From: Bacillota bacterium
GTDB lineage: Bacteria > Bacillota > Limnochordia > Limnochordales > Limnochordaceae
NCBI GenBank assembly: GCA_017577405.1
Contig: PIUA01000019.1
Location: forward strand, 62,001 to 126,000
Length of the DNA stretch: 64,000 bases
Direction of reading: 5' to 3'
Positions 1-10,687 of the stretch are shown here, piece by piece. Under the pieces are notes generated by a model that saw only the letters and a list, made by a program, of their open reading frames with translations, made no database searches and had not been told where the DNA came from. A program made the position numbers and the translations under genes. Numbering within the stretch: the first letter of the stretch is position 1; each line of letters starts with the position of its first letter.

Positions 1-95
1 TCCCAGGGGTGCTGGCCCAGGGCGGGCACCTTACCGCAGGAAAATTCCCACTTTCCTCGAAAGGTCCGGGGGAGGGGAAGCGTGTGGCAGCGCGG

Positions 96-1130
96 ATGAT
101 GGCTCTGGCGAAAGTGGCCCCCGCCCCCGGTGCCCAGCTGGTGGAGCGGCCCGTGCCCCATCCCGGTCCGGGGGAGGTCCTCATCCAGGTGACCACCGCC
201 GCCATCTGCGGCACCGACGTCCACATCTACCAGTGGAACCCCTGGGCCCAAGCCCGCCTCAAGCTCCCCCTCATCTTCGGCCACGAGTTCTGCGGGCGCC
301 TGGCCGCCCTGGGCCCCGGGGTCGACCCCGAGCGCTTCCCCGTGGGCGCCCCCGTCACCGCCGAGATGCACTTCGCCTGCGGCTGGTGCGCCTACTGCCG
401 GACCGGCCAGGCCCACATTTGCCAGAACATCCAGATTGGTGGCGTCGACCGGGACGGGTGCTTCGCCTCCTATGTGGTGGTGCCCGCGGCCAACGTCTGG
501 AAGCTCGATGGGACCATCCCCCACGAGGTGGCCGCCATCATGGACCCCCTGGGCAACGCGGTCCACGCGGCCCTGGCCACGCCCTTGACGGGGCGCCACG
601 TCCTCATCACCGGCGCCGGGCCCATCGGGTTGGCCAGCATCGGGATCGCCCGCCTGGCGGGCGCGGCCGGGGTGACCGCCAGCGACCCCAGTCCCTACCG
701 GCGGACGCTCGCGGAGAGGATGGGCGCCCAGGCCCTGGACCCCCAGGACCGCCTGATCCCCCGGCTCCTCGAAGCGACGGGCGGTCTGGGGGTCGATGTG
801 GTCCTGGAGATGTCGGGCCACCCCGAGGCCATCCGCCAGGGCTTGGCCGCCCTCCGCAAGGGCGGGGAGATGATCCTGCTGGGCCTGCCCCATCAGCCTG
901 TCACCTTGGACCTGGGTGAGGGGGTGATTTTCAAGGAGATCACCCTGCGGGGCCTCAACGGCCGGCGCATGTTCCAAACCTGGTACCAGACCGCGGCCCT
1001 CCTCCGAGCCGGTCTGGACGTCCGCCCGCTCATCACCCACCGCTTCCCCCTGGAGCGGTACCAAGAGGCCTTCGAGCTGATCGCGTCCGGCCAGTGTGGC
1101 AAGGTGCTCTTGATCCCCCCGCAGCCCTGA
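96..1130 (+). CDS. tdh: L-threonine 3-dehydrogenase (zinc alcohol dehydrogenase family)
   Basis: MDR zinc motifs [12 protein letters not shown] and [17 protein letters not shown], Rossmann GAGPIGL; directly followed by kbl. Start taken at internal ATG. Confidence 0.9.
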   Translation: MMALAKVAPAPGAQLVERPVPHPGPGEVLIQVTTAAICGTDVHIYQWNPWAQARLKLPLIFGHEFCGRLAALGPGVDPERFPVGAPVTAEMHFACGWCAYCRTGQAHICQNIQIGGVDRDGCFASYVVVPAANVWKLDGTIPHEVAAIMDPLGNAVHAALATPLTGRHVLITGAGPIGLASIGIARLAGAAGVTASDPSPYRRTLAERMGAQALDPQDRLIPRLLEATGGLGVDVVLEMSGHPEAIRQGLAALRKGGEMILLGLPHQPVTLDLGEGVIFKEITLRGLNGRRMFQTWYQTAALLRAGLDVRPLITHRFPLERYQEAFELIASGQCGKVLLIPPQP

Positions 1131-1170
1131 GGCCGGGGCTGGGGGCCGCGCAAGGGAAGGAGGGCGCGCC

Positions 1171-2356
<1,186 letters not shown>

Positions 2357-2367
<11 letters not shown>

Positions 2368-2635
2368 CCGGTCCCGGTCCCCCCTGCTCCCTTGGCCCAC
2401 CCCCCGTCCCGGCGGGGGGCTCCTCCTCTCCGGGGGTGGGAAGGTGGCGGGCGAGGCGGACGAAGATCCAACCGGCCCCCATACTGATCAAGACCAGCAC
2501 CGCGACCAGCACCATCAGGGGCCAGCTCTCGCCCAAGAGCCGGCCGGGCCCCCAGCCCCGCCGCGCGCTCAGGACGAAGGCGAGGCCGGCTGCCAAGAAG
2601 GTGAGGAAGAACGCCGCCTGGCCCAAGTAGCGCAT
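2357..2635 (-). CDS. Small two-TM membrane protein, unknown function
   Basis: [23 protein letters not shown]...[26 protein letters not shown]; two hydrophobic helices. Confidence 0.6.
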
Positions 2636-2855
2636 GGTGTCGCCCCCTTGCCAAAAAGTGCAAGTTTTGGACGCGCCTTGGGAGGAATCCGCGCGTTGCA
2701 AGCGAATATTATTAGCCGAGACGAGTTTCCCCCAACCCCTCACGGGACCCGAGGAGGTACTTCGTGCCCCCCTCGGGTTCCTCCCTTTTTCTCCCGACAT
2801 TCCTCGACAGAATCCCGCCCCGAGGCCGACGCTGTCATGATCTTGTGACAGCTTC

Positions 2856-2884
2856 TTGCAGAGAATGAAAGCATCTGGTAGACT
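2856..2884 (+). promoter_or_regulatory. Candidate sigma-A-type promoter (TTGCAG-N17-TAGACT)
   Basis: -35-like and -10-like hexamers with 17 nt spacing, 26 nt before the 2911 CDS. Confidence 0.45.
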
Positions 2885-2910
2885 AGGGGTCAATTGGAAG
2901 GAGGCCTTCG

Positions 2911-3189
2911 GTGAGCCGTCTTCACGACCTGTACCTCGATCGGGCGCTGGAAGGACCTCTGGCGCTCGAAACGTTTATCGACCAGATCCTCCAAGGATCG
3001 TTCGGTCCTGTCAGTGCCGACGAGGTGTACAGCTTCCTCGACCAGGTCGAGCAGGACATGCTCCAGAACATCCAGATCAAGGCCCAGGAACTTCCTCTGT
3101 ATGCTGCCAGCCTCGGCGACGCGGAGGCCCGGGTCCGCGAACAGGTGGAAGCGCTCCGGAATCGGGTGCGCCGCAGGCTGGAAGGGTAG
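2911..3189 (+). CDS. Hypothetical protein (92 aa, helical)
   Basis: GTG start after ggaaggagg RBS; promoter-like sequence upstream. Confidence 0.65.
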   Translation: MSRLHDLYLDRALEGPLALETFIDQILQGSFGPVSADEVYSFLDQVEQDMLQNIQIKAQELPLYAASLGDAEARVREQVEALRNRVRRRLEG

Positions 3190-3262
3190 CAACCGCTTGC
3201 ACAAGCCGACCAGTGGGGCCAGGCTGGCCGCGCGGAACCGGAGGGTGAGCACGAGCCAAGCG

Positions 3263-3475
3263 ATGCTCGAACGAGCTCCAATGATGCTTAGCGAAGCGGA
3301 GCGTGAGGCCCAGCGCCTCCAACTCGAAATGGCAGAACTGCGCAAACGCCTGGAAGAGTGCGAGCGGTTGCCTACCTACGAAGAGGCTCCCGAAGTCTAC
3401 CAGAGGCTGGATGAACTGGTGGTGGCCTACCTCCGGCTCCAGATGGAGTCGGGGGAGATCTGCCCCACCCCATGA
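3263..3475 (+). CDS. Spo0E-like aspartyl-phosphate phosphatase family small protein (tentative)
   Basis: 70 aa; YQRLDELVVAYLRLQ resembles the Spo0E SxxLDxLIxxY motif in a helical hairpin. Confidence 0.45.
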   Translation: MLERAPMMLSEAEREAQRLQLEMAELRKRLEECERLPTYEEAPEVYQRLDELVVAYLRLQMESGEICPTP

Positions 3476-3495
3476 CCCCGGCAGCCTGACCCCGC

Positions 3496-3531
3496 AAGCC
3501 ACCTCCCCGCCCCTGGCGGGAGGTGGCTTTT
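3496..3531 (+). terminator. Rho-independent terminator
   Basis: AAGCCACCTCCCCGCC-CCT-GGCGGGAGGTGGCTTTT hairpin plus T run between convergent genes. Confidence 0.8.
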
Positions 3532-3541
3532 CGCCTCTGGT

Positions 3542-4327
3542 TCACGCCCGGGGGCGTTCCCGCGTCAGAACCTCCACCCGCTCGGTCCTCCCGTCCTCGT
3601 AGGTGAGCACCGCCTCGGCCACCCGGAAGTCCTGGTAGATGGCGGGCGCCATGGGCTGGGCCACCTCCCGGAAGAGGCGGACGGCCACCTCCCGCATCTC
3701 CGCGTCGGCGTGGAGGCTCCCCCGCTTCTCGAAGAACTCCCGCCAGGACCGGTGGTTGCCCGACATAACGATGTGGGTCTCGGTCATGTTGGGCAAGACG
3801 GCCCGGGCCGCCTCCCGGGCTCGCTTGCGGCGCAAGGTGCGGTCGGTGAGGCCCTCGAGGCGCCGGTTGCCCAGGGCGACCAGCCGGCGGTAGGCGTCCA
3901 GAGTCACCTGGTAGACCTCGTCCAGGATGGCCCGGGCCTCGGGATCGTCCCGGAAGAGGGGAGGCACCACCACCCGGGCCGCCCCCTCGTCGAAGAAGCG
4001 TTGGGAGAGCTGGGAGGGCGACAGGTGCCGGTGCCGGACGAACTCGTGGGTGAAGGAGCGGGAGACGCCGGTGAGGATAACGGTGAAGCCGGCGTGCTCC
4101 AGCACCGAGAAGTGCTCGTGGGCCAGGATGTTGGCCAGGTAGGCCCGGTTGGTCCGGCCCGAGGGGTTCTCCCAGCTCTGGTAGCAGGCCCGCCCAGCGA
4201 ACTCCGCCAGCCGCTCCGCGTCCGCCTGGGCGTCGGTTACCCAGACCTGCCAGGGGGTCCCCTCAAACTGGTCGAGCACAAAACGGGTCTCGGCCACCTT
4301 CACAATCTGTAACCGCGCCTCCCGCAC
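3542..4327 (-). CDS. thyX: FAD-dependent thymidylate synthase ThyX
   Basis: ThyX motif RHRHLSPSQLSQR; SVLEHAGFTVILTGVSRSFTHEFVRHR. Confidence 0.93.
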   Translation of the reverse strand: MREARLQIVKVAETRFVLDQFEGTPWQVWVTDAQADAERLAEFAGRACYQSWENPSGRTNRAYLANILAHEHFSVLEHAGFTVILTGVSRSFTHEFVRHRHLSPSQLSQRFFDEGAARVVVPPLFRDDPEARAILDEVYQVTLDAYRRLVALGNRRLEGLTDRTLRRKRAREAARAVLPNMTETHIVMSGNHRSWREFFEKRGSLHADAEMREVAVRLFREVAQPMAPAIYQDFRVAEAVLTYEDGRTERVEVLTRERPRA

Positions 4328-4340
4328 ATCCCTCGCCTCC

Positions 4341-5108
4341 TCAGGTCACAGGGTCCAAGCGCAGACGGCACCCCAGAGGGATGGGCAGCCGCTCCGCCGC
4401 GCTGCCGCCCACCACCGCCAGTTCCAGGGTTCCCGCCGAACCGGTGACGGCCACCAGCTCCTCCGGCCGCCCAGCGCCGTAGGTCGTCACATACCGGACC
4501 TCTTCGGGTTGGAGCCCCTCGGCCCCTCCTGCCGCGTGGAACCGGTACGCCCGGGCCCCGGGGACCGGTGGCAGGTTGGTCACCAGGTTTCCGAAGCGGT
4601 CGATCTGGACCACCTCGCCCTCCCGCCCCTGGAGGTGGAAGGTGAGCCGCTCCCACACGGTGGTGCGCGGGCCCAGAAGGGCCAGGGGCTCGCCGCCGGC
4701 CAGCCGGGCGGCGGCCGGCGCGAAGAGGTCCCGGCCGTGGAACGTCTGGGAGGCGCCGGGAGGGATGGGCAAGGCGACCACCTCCAGAGGGCCGCCGTCG
4801 TCGGCTATGGCCGGCCAGAGCAAGCCATTGTCCGGACCGACGAAGAAGTACCGCCGGGTCCGGACGGCCACCGCCTGGCGTTCGGTCCCCACCCCGGGGT
4901 CGACCACCGCGAGGAAGACGCTCCCTTCTGGGAAGAAGCGATAGGATGTGAGCAGGATCCACGCGCCGGTCCGTACGGCCTGGGGCGGCACCTCATGGGT
5001 CAGATCGCACCAGCGCAGAGGCTGGGGGTACCGGGCCAGAACCCCCCGCATCACCCCGGCGTACTCACTCTGGCCAAAGTCGGAAAGGAGGACCACCAGG
5101 CCTGGCAT
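4341..5108 (-). CDS. SAM hydroxide adenosyltransferase (DUF62 / SAM hydrolase family)
   Basis: LLSDFGQSEYAGVMRGVL, VVDPGVGTERQAVAVRT, VGPDNGLL, DRFGNLVTNLP. Confidence 0.88.
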   Translation of the reverse strand: MPGLVVLLSDFGQSEYAGVMRGVLARYPQPLRWCDLTHEVPPQAVRTGAWILLTSYRFFPEGSVFLAVVDPGVGTERQAVAVRTRRYFFVGPDNGLLWPAIADDGGPLEVVALPIPPGASQTFHGRDLFAPAAARLAGGEPLALLGPRTTVWERLTFHLQGREGEVVQIDRFGNLVTNLPPVPGARAYRFHAAGGAEGLQPEEVRYVTTYGAGRPEELVAVTGSAGTLELAVVGGSAAERLPIPLGCRLRLDPVT

Positions 5109-5160
5109 ATCCGACCTCCTTCATGCTGGGCCCCATGGGAAGCCCCTGGGCGGACTCGCG

Positions 5161-5189
5161 TTGACAGCCCTACGGAGCCCTGGTATAAT
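5161..5189 (+). promoter_or_regulatory. Consensus sigma-A promoter TTGACA-N17-TATAAT
   Basis: Exact consensus -35 and -10 hexamers, 17 nt spacing, immediately upstream of a small ORF. Confidence 0.85.
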
Positions 5190-5200
5190 TCGTTTGTTGC

Positions 5201-5485
5201 ATGCACGAGACGGGGGTGGGAGCGGTGGCTTCGTTCCATCGGCGCGGGGACTGGTTTCGGTACTTCAACAACCCCTCCGACTGGACTCGCCCCGACATGG
5301 AGGCCGATGAGACCCTGGACGGTGACGTGGAAAACTTCGAGCTCCGGATCGCCTTCCCCGAACCACCCACCCGTTTCTTCCAGTCGGTGAAGACGTCCGA
5401 GCGAGGCATTGTCCTGACCCTGCAACTCCACTTCGACGACCCCGACCTCTTCGACGATCTGGTGGACGACGAGGACCCCGAGTAG
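5201..5485 (+). CDS. Hypothetical acidic small protein (up to 94 aa)
   Basis: ORF just downstream of the consensus promoter; true start may be GTG at 5225, preceded by gggtggga. Confidence 0.6.
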   Translation: MHETGVGAVASFHRRGDWFRYFNNPSDWTRPDMEADETLDGDVENFELRIAFPEPPTRFFQSVKTSERGIVLTLQLHFDDPDLFDDLVDDEDPE

Positions 5486-5598
5486 CATCCAGAACCCTTC
5501 CAGCCTTTGCGGTCGAACGTCCTGAGACGCCCCGGGTGAGCCTTGGGCACCAGGCCTGTCGCTGATGAAGCTCGCCCGGCGGCCGGTTGCACCGCGTC

Positions 5599-6288
5599 CT
5601 ACAGGCCCCCGAAGAGGCGGCTCAGGAGGACGACCACCACCAAGGCGGGGACCAGGTTCCCCACCCGCAGTTTGGCCACGCCCAGCAGGTTGAGCCCAAT
5701 GGCCAGCACCAAGAGCCCGCCCGTGGCCGTCATCTCTTGGATCACCGTTTCGGTGAAGAGGCTCCGGGCCGCCCCCGCGGCCAGGCTGATGCTGCCCTGG
5801 TAGAGGAGGAGGGGCCCGGCGCTCAAGGGGACGCCCACCCCCAAGGTGGAGGCCAGGGCCATGGCGCTCACCCCGTCGAGGACCGCCTTGGTGATGAGCA
5901 AGGCCGGATCCCCCAAGAGCCCGTCGTTGATCGCGCCGACGATAGCCATGGGGCCCACCAGAAAGAGCAGGGTGGCGGTGACGAAGCCTTCGTTCACCCG
6001 CCGTCCCGGATCGAGGTGGGCCGTGCGGGCCTCAAGCCAGCGGCCGGCCCGTTCCAACCGCGCCTCCAGGCCGAGGGCCTCCCCAATGACGGCCCCCACC
6101 GCCAAGCTGAAAAGGGGCAGGAGCACCTTCTCGGTCTCCAGGCTCATTTGGAGGCCGACGAGGAGGACGGCCAACCCCACCCCTTGAAGGACGGTCTCCG
6201 CCATGCGCACCGGCAGAGCCCGCCGGAGGGCCAGACCCACCAGGCTTCCCAAGAGCACGGCGGCCGCGTTGATCCACGTCCCGGTCAA
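5599..6288 (-). CDS. DUF554 family membrane protein
   Basis: TWINAAAVLLGSLVGLALRRALP...AVGAVIGEALGLEARLERAGRWLE; DUF554/YdfK-like. Confidence 0.85.
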   Translation of the reverse strand: MTGTWINAAAVLLGSLVGLALRRALPVRMAETVLQGVGLAVLLVGLQMSLETEKVLLPLFSLAVGAVIGEALGLEARLERAGRWLEARTAHLDPGRRVNEGFVTATLLFLVGPMAIVGAINDGLLGDPALLITKAVLDGVSAMALASTLGVGVPLSAGPLLLYQGSISLAAGAARSLFTETVIQEMTATGGLLVLAIGLNLLGVAKLRVGNLVPALVVVVLLSRLFGGL

Positions 6289-6476
6289 GAACCTTCCCGG
6301 ACCTTGTTGGTAGAGTGAGGGGACGACGGGTCTGACGATGCAGGGAGAGGCCGCCCGGGCTGGTCAGCGGCACCGGTCAGGAAGCGGGATCCGCAGTAAG
6401 GGCAAAGGGTGACCCGATCCTCGCCTTCGGACGTGTAGCTGGCTCGCTGGCAGTAGGGGCAGATGTTCCGCTGCAC
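6285..6476 (-). CDS. Small zinc-ribbon protein (63 aa)
   Basis: GTG start after aaggaggt; CPYC...CPYC pair. Confidence 0.65.
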   Translation of the reverse strand: MQRNICPYCQRASYTSEGEDRVTLCPYCGSRFLTGAADQPGRPLPASSDPSSPHSTNKVREGS

Positions 6477-6637
6477 CGCGAGACCTCCTTGCCAAGTTAG
6501 GCACCCATTCGACACCCTCCCTGGAAGTCCTTTCCTAAAGAAGGAGATCTTCGGTCTCGTACCGAACAACGGGCCAGCCCGGCACACGAGACAGCGGCCC
6601 GCTGCGGCGGTCCGCCTGCCGGGCGGGAGGCGACACC

Positions 6638-7753
6638 ATGGGCCGGCGGAGGCAGACGGGTGGGAGGTCCTCAGGGGAGCGACCACCCAGGGACGGGCTC
6701 GGCGGGCACCGGCCCCGTCTCCGGGCGGCGGCCAAACCGCCGGCGGTCTGGGCTGGGGTGGACAGGCCCCAGCCGGCTCCCTACTTGGCTCCCACGTTGG
6801 AACAGGAGATGCTCACCCTAGCCGAGGCCCGACGGGGCGATGGGGCCGGGGTGATCTTCGGGTATGCAGGGCGGGATGAGACCGGGCCCTTTGTGGTGGC
6901 GGTCCGAGTCGTGCCCTTCGCCCAGGTGGAACCCTTGGAGGGCGGGGTCCGGGTGCCCCGGCCCAGCTGGTGGGCGCTCCATCAGGCATGGCAGGCCGAG
7001 TTCCCCGACCTGGAGCCCGTCGGCTGGTTCCGCATCCAACCGGGCCGGGGCACCGCGCTGGGCAGCTACGACCGCTTCACCGCCTACCAGCGCTTTGCCG
7101 ACCCCCTCCAGTTCACCTGGGTTCTCGATCCCCAGAGGGGCCGGCAGGCCTTCTACGTCTGGGAGGGGTCGGACCTGGTGCCCCTCCCCGGGTACTGGCG
7201 GTGCACCCAGCCGCCCCAAGTCCCGCCCCGGCCGGTGGCCAGGACCCGCCACCCGACGCCCGTCTTCCGCCGGGCCGGGGTGCTGAGCCGCCTGGGCCGG
7301 CTGAAGCCCTGGGTGCTGGCGGCTGCGGGCGCGGCCGCCCTCTACCTCCTCCTGCCCTCGGTGCCCGCTTTCTTCCCTTCCCGGCCCCACCCGAGCGCCC
7401 CTGAGGCACCGCCTCCGGCTGCCGGCGCGCCGGCCGCGGGCGAAGGAGGAGGGGCCGGGGTGGTGCCCCTCTCGGTGGGCGGTCCCGAGCCGCCGGTCCC
7501 CGCCCCCCCGGGGGAGGCCGTTCCCTGGGGCGAGGCTGGCTCCGGGGCGGATAGGGACGCCGCGGGAGAGGTGTTCTACATCTCCTACCGGGTGGGGCCG
7601 GGCGAGACCCTGTGGAGCATCAGCCTCCGGCTCCTGGGCGACGGCAGCCGCTACCAGGAGCTGGCGGCTCTGAACGGCATCGATGACCCCCACCGGCTCG
7701 AGGTGGGCCAGGTGCTCCGGATCCCCATCGATTTGGGCGGCTCATCCAAGTGA
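6638..7753 (+). CDS. Degenerate JAMM/MPN-like domain, TM helix and C-terminal LysM domain protein
   Basis: C-term YRVGPGETLWSISLRLLGDGSRYQELAALNGIDDPHRLEVGQVLRIP (LysM); TM PWVLAAAGAAALYLLL; N-term PVGWFRIQPGRGTALGSYDRF...WVLDPQRGRQAFYVWEG resembles JAMM GWYHTHPGxGxxxSxxD. Confidence 0.75.
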   Translation: MGRRRQTGGRSSGERPPRDGLGGHRPRLRAAAKPPAVWAGVDRPQPAPYLAPTLEQEMLTLAEARRGDGAGVIFGYAGRDETGPFVVAVRVVPFAQVEPLEGGVRVPRPSWWALHQAWQAEFPDLEPVGWFRIQPGRGTALGSYDRFTAYQRFADPLQFTWVLDPQRGRQAFYVWEGSDLVPLPGYWRCTQPPQVPPRPVARTRHPTPVFRRAGVLSRLGRLKPWVLAAAGAAALYLLLPSVPAFFPSRPHPSAPEAPPPAAGAPAAGEGGGAGVVPLSVGGPEPPVPAPPGEAVPWGEAGSGADRDAAGEVFYISYRVGPGETLWSISLRLLGDGSRYQELAALNGIDDPHRLEVGQVLRIPIDLGGSSK

Positions 7754-7780
7754 ACGGGGGAGGTCCGGCCCCGTGGGCGT

Positions 7781-8416
7781 TCAGGGCAGGCTGCGGAAAC
7801 TCTCGGGCGGGGTGAGCACGGCGATCCGCTCGGCAGGCCAGTACCGCCAAATGGCCCGGCCCACAATCAGCTCCCTGGGAATGAAGCCCACCCTGGGATC
7901 CCGGCTGTCCTCGCTGTTGTTCCGATTGTCCCCCATGACGAAGTAGTGGCCCTCAGGCACCTTCACCTCGGGGAAGGCGTGCACCGCCCGGGTGGTGACG
8001 TACTCCTCGTGGACCGGCTGGCCGTTGATCCAGAGGAGGCCCTCCCGGATGGCCACCCGATCGCCGGGGAGGCCCACCACCCGCTTCACGAAGAAGTCCC
8101 GGGGGTTGAGGGGGTAGCGGAAGACGATCACCTCGCCCCGGCGGGGCGGCCGGAAGAGGTAGGTGACCCGCTCCACCACCAGCCGCTCCCCGCTGTGGAG
8201 GGTGGGCAGCATGGAAGGACCCTCCACGGTGAAGGCCCGTCCGACGAAGGTCATGATGAAGAGGGCCAGGATAAGGGCGCCGACGGCTGCCCGCCCGGCC
8301 TCCGCCAGCCGCGCTGGCCGGCGGTCGGCGGCGGGCAACCGGGACGACGATGGACCTGGGTTCTCAGGGTCGGTCAAGGCGGCAGCAGGCTCCTTTCGGG
8401 CCCTCACAGCTCCCAA
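7781..8416 (-). CDS. lepB: Signal peptidase I
   Basis: EGPSMLPTL (Ser), [12 protein letters not shown] (Lys), [12 protein letters not shown]. Confidence 0.95.
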   Translation of the reverse strand: MGAVRARKEPAAALTDPENPGPSSSRLPAADRRPARLAEAGRAAVGALILALFIMTFVGRAFTVEGPSMLPTLHSGERLVVERVTYLFRPPRRGEVIVFRYPLNPRDFFVKRVVGLPGDRVAIREGLLWINGQPVHEEYVTTRAVHAFPEVKVPEGHYFVMGDNRNNSEDSRDPRVGFIPRELIVGRAIWRYWPAERIAVLTPPESFRSLP

Positions 8417-9006
8417 AGCAGGCGCTCCAGCACCTGCCGGTAGACCGGGGCGTACCGGCGGAACCGGGCCTCATCCCGCTGGGCCAGGCTCTCGTCGATC
8501 TTGGCCCGCAGGTCGATGGCCAGCAAGGCCAGATCCACCTGCTCCCGCAGGATCTGCTCCATCAGGTTGGCGATGCTGCGCCGCTGGGCCCGGTGCAGGG
8601 GGAGGGCCGGGTTCGGCTCCACCACCGACTGGTACCAGGACGGGACCGCGCCGGCGAAGGCGAACCGGGCGTAGATCCGCCCCCGGCTCCGCCGCAACAC
8701 TTTCAGCGCATCCATGGGCTCGGTGATGCAAACCGATCGGGACCGGTGCGTCTGGCGGACCAGTTGACCGTTGACGATGGAGACCTCTTCCCGCTCAACC
8801 GCCCCCATCTCCAGGATGAAGGGCGCCGCCTTGGAGCCGACCTCCGCCACTTCCATGGTGTTGGCCAGGAACTCCAGGCGATCGACGAAGCTGACGCGCT
8901 CGAGGAGGTCCGTATCGTGGCTCAGTGCTTGGAGGAGGAACTTGCTCATGGGGTGCTTGAGCGGCATCTGGCTAAACCGGCGGATGGCTTCACGCTTCTT
9001 CTGCAT
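8404..9006 (-). CDS. YpiB/UPF0302 family protein with C-terminal IDEAL domain
   Basis: [69 protein letters not shown] align by eye with B. subtilis YpiB architecture. Confidence 0.7.
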   Translation of the reverse strand: MQKKREAIRRFSQMPLKHPMSKFLLQALSHDTDLLERVSFVDRLEFLANTMEVAEVGSKAAPFILEMGAVEREEVSIVNGQLVRQTHRSRSVCITEPMDALKVLRRSRGRIYARFAFAGAVPSWYQSVVEPNPALPLHRAQRRSIANLMEQILREQVDLALLAIDLRAKIDESLAQRDEARFRRYAPVYRQVLERLLWEL

Positions 9007-9269
9007 CACGCCACTCACCCCGCCTGCCCCGTTCGGGAGGATAAAGGACGCCCTTCCCCTTGCTGAGGGGCGGGCGCCTGGAAACGGCTCTCGGCCCGTT
9101 TCTGGTATGGCTGAAAGGTACCCTATATATTCTACCCGAGGGGAGACCATCCTGCCGTTGCGGCAAATGGAAGCTTCTTGCCGCCGGGAAAGAAGGCTCC
9201 CTTCCCGTTCCCGTCCGGGGCCGCGGGGGCCCCGCACCATCCCCGTCCCTTCCCCCGGGCCAGGCGGGC

Positions 9270-10022
9270 TCACGCCGACGGAAGCCCGTCCACCACCGAC
9301 CGGGCCAGACCCGGCCGGTTGGTGATCAGGCCATCCACACCCATCTTGGCCAGCTCCTCCATCCGGCGGGGCTCATCCACGGTGAAGGGGTAGACCTCCA
9401 GCCCCTGCTGGTGAGCCGCCTCCACCAAGGGCGGCACCAGGGTGGGGTGGTAGGGGTGCAGGCTCCGGGCGCCCACCCGGTGGGCCCCCAGCCACGGCTC
9501 CACCCACGCGGCCATGTAGAGGATCCCGGTGCGCAAGTTCGGGGCGAGCTGGTGGAGCCGCAGCAGGCTGAAGTGGTTGAAGGAGGAGACGACGACCCGC
9601 TCCTCCAGGCCCCGGCTTTCGATCCACTCCACCAGGGCCTCTTCGATGCCTGGGTAGGCCGCAAAGCCCAGCTTCACCTCCACGTTGAGGAGGCGGAGGC
9701 CCCCGGCCTCCTCGGCCAGGGCCCAAACCTCATCCAGGGTGGGGATCCGCTCGCCGGCGAACCGCTCGTCAAACCAGCGGCCCGCGTCGAGCCGTTTCAG
9801 CTCCGCCAAGGTCATGGCTCCGATGGCGCCGGTGCCGTCCGTGGTCCGGTCGACGGTCTCATCGTGGCAGACCACCAGGTGGCCGTCCCGGGTCCGGTGG
9901 ACATCCAGCTCGAAGCCGTCGGCCCCCTGCTCCAGGGCCAGGCGGAAGGCGGCCAAGGTGTTCTCCGGGGCCTCGGCGCTCGCACCCCGGTGGGCCAGGA
10001 TCAGCGGCTTGCTCATCCTCAT
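9270..10022 (-). CDS. Glycerophosphodiester phosphodiesterase
   Basis: [57 protein letters not shown]. Confidence 0.95.
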   Translation of the reverse strand: MRMSKPLILAHRGASAEAPENTLAAFRLALEQGADGFELDVHRTRDGHLVVCHDETVDRTTDGTGAIGAMTLAELKRLDAGRWFDERFAGERIPTLDEVWALAEEAGGLRLLNVEVKLGFAAYPGIEEALVEWIESRGLEERVVVSSFNHFSLLRLHQLAPNLRTGILYMAAWVEPWLGAHRVGARSLHPYHPTLVPPLVEAAHQQGLEVYPFTVDEPRRMEELAKMGVDGLITNRPGLARSVVDGLPSA

Positions 10023-10672
10023 CGCCTCCTCGGCATCCCCTGCCCCCGCGGGGCGGCCGCTAAGGCGCCCGGGAGGGCGTGGTACTCCTCCGGCCGGTTG
10101 ACGTTGGCGAAGAGACGCTCCGGTTGAAAAGGTTCCAGCCAGTCAGGCGCTGCGGGACAGGCGACCAGAGGCGCCGCCGCCCGCACCATCTGCCGTTCAC
10201 CCCGCAGCAACGCGTCCAACAGGACCGGCAACGCCGTCCGGTGGTACGCCCCCGCCAGGGGCTCGGGGCCCCGGGCCCAACGGGGGATGAGGACCTGGCC
10301 GGGGGGATGGAGCTGCCCGGCCAGCACCTGGTAGTACTCGGGGGTCAGCCAGGGCATGTCGCAGGCGGCCAGGGCCACCCAGGGGGTGGGCGCGGCCGCC
10401 AGCCCGGTGATCAACCCGCCCAGGGGCCCGGCCCCGGGGAACCGGTCGTACACCCGGATCCAGTCGGGCAGGAGCTCGCCGCCCCGCAAGGGGTCGGAGC
10501 CGGGCCGGTCCAGGACCAGCAACCGGTGGGGGAAGGGGCTCAGGGCCCGGGCCGCCCGCTGGATCAGAGGTTCCCCCTCCACGGGGAGGAGGGCTTTGGG
10601 CGCCCCCATCCGGCGGCTCTGCCCGCCGGCCAGGAGGACCCCCGTCACCTCCGCGAGGGGCACCCCGCCCAC
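10019..10672 (-). CDS. mobA: Molybdenum cofactor guanylyltransferase
   Basis: GVLLAGGQSRRMGAPKALLPVEGEPLIQR; GPLGGLITGL; ACDMPWL. Confidence 0.88.
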   Translation of the reverse strand: MGGVPLAEVTGVLLAGGQSRRMGAPKALLPVEGEPLIQRAARALSPFPHRLLVLDRPGSDPLRGGELLPDWIRVYDRFPGAGPLGGLITGLAAAPTPWVALAACDMPWLTPEYYQVLAGQLHPPGQVLIPRWARGPEPLAGAYHRTALPVLLDALLRGERQMVRAAAPLVACPAAPDWLEPFQPERLFANVNRPEEYHALPGALAAAPRGQGMPRRR

Positions 10673-10687
10673 GCCCCTTCCCCCGCC

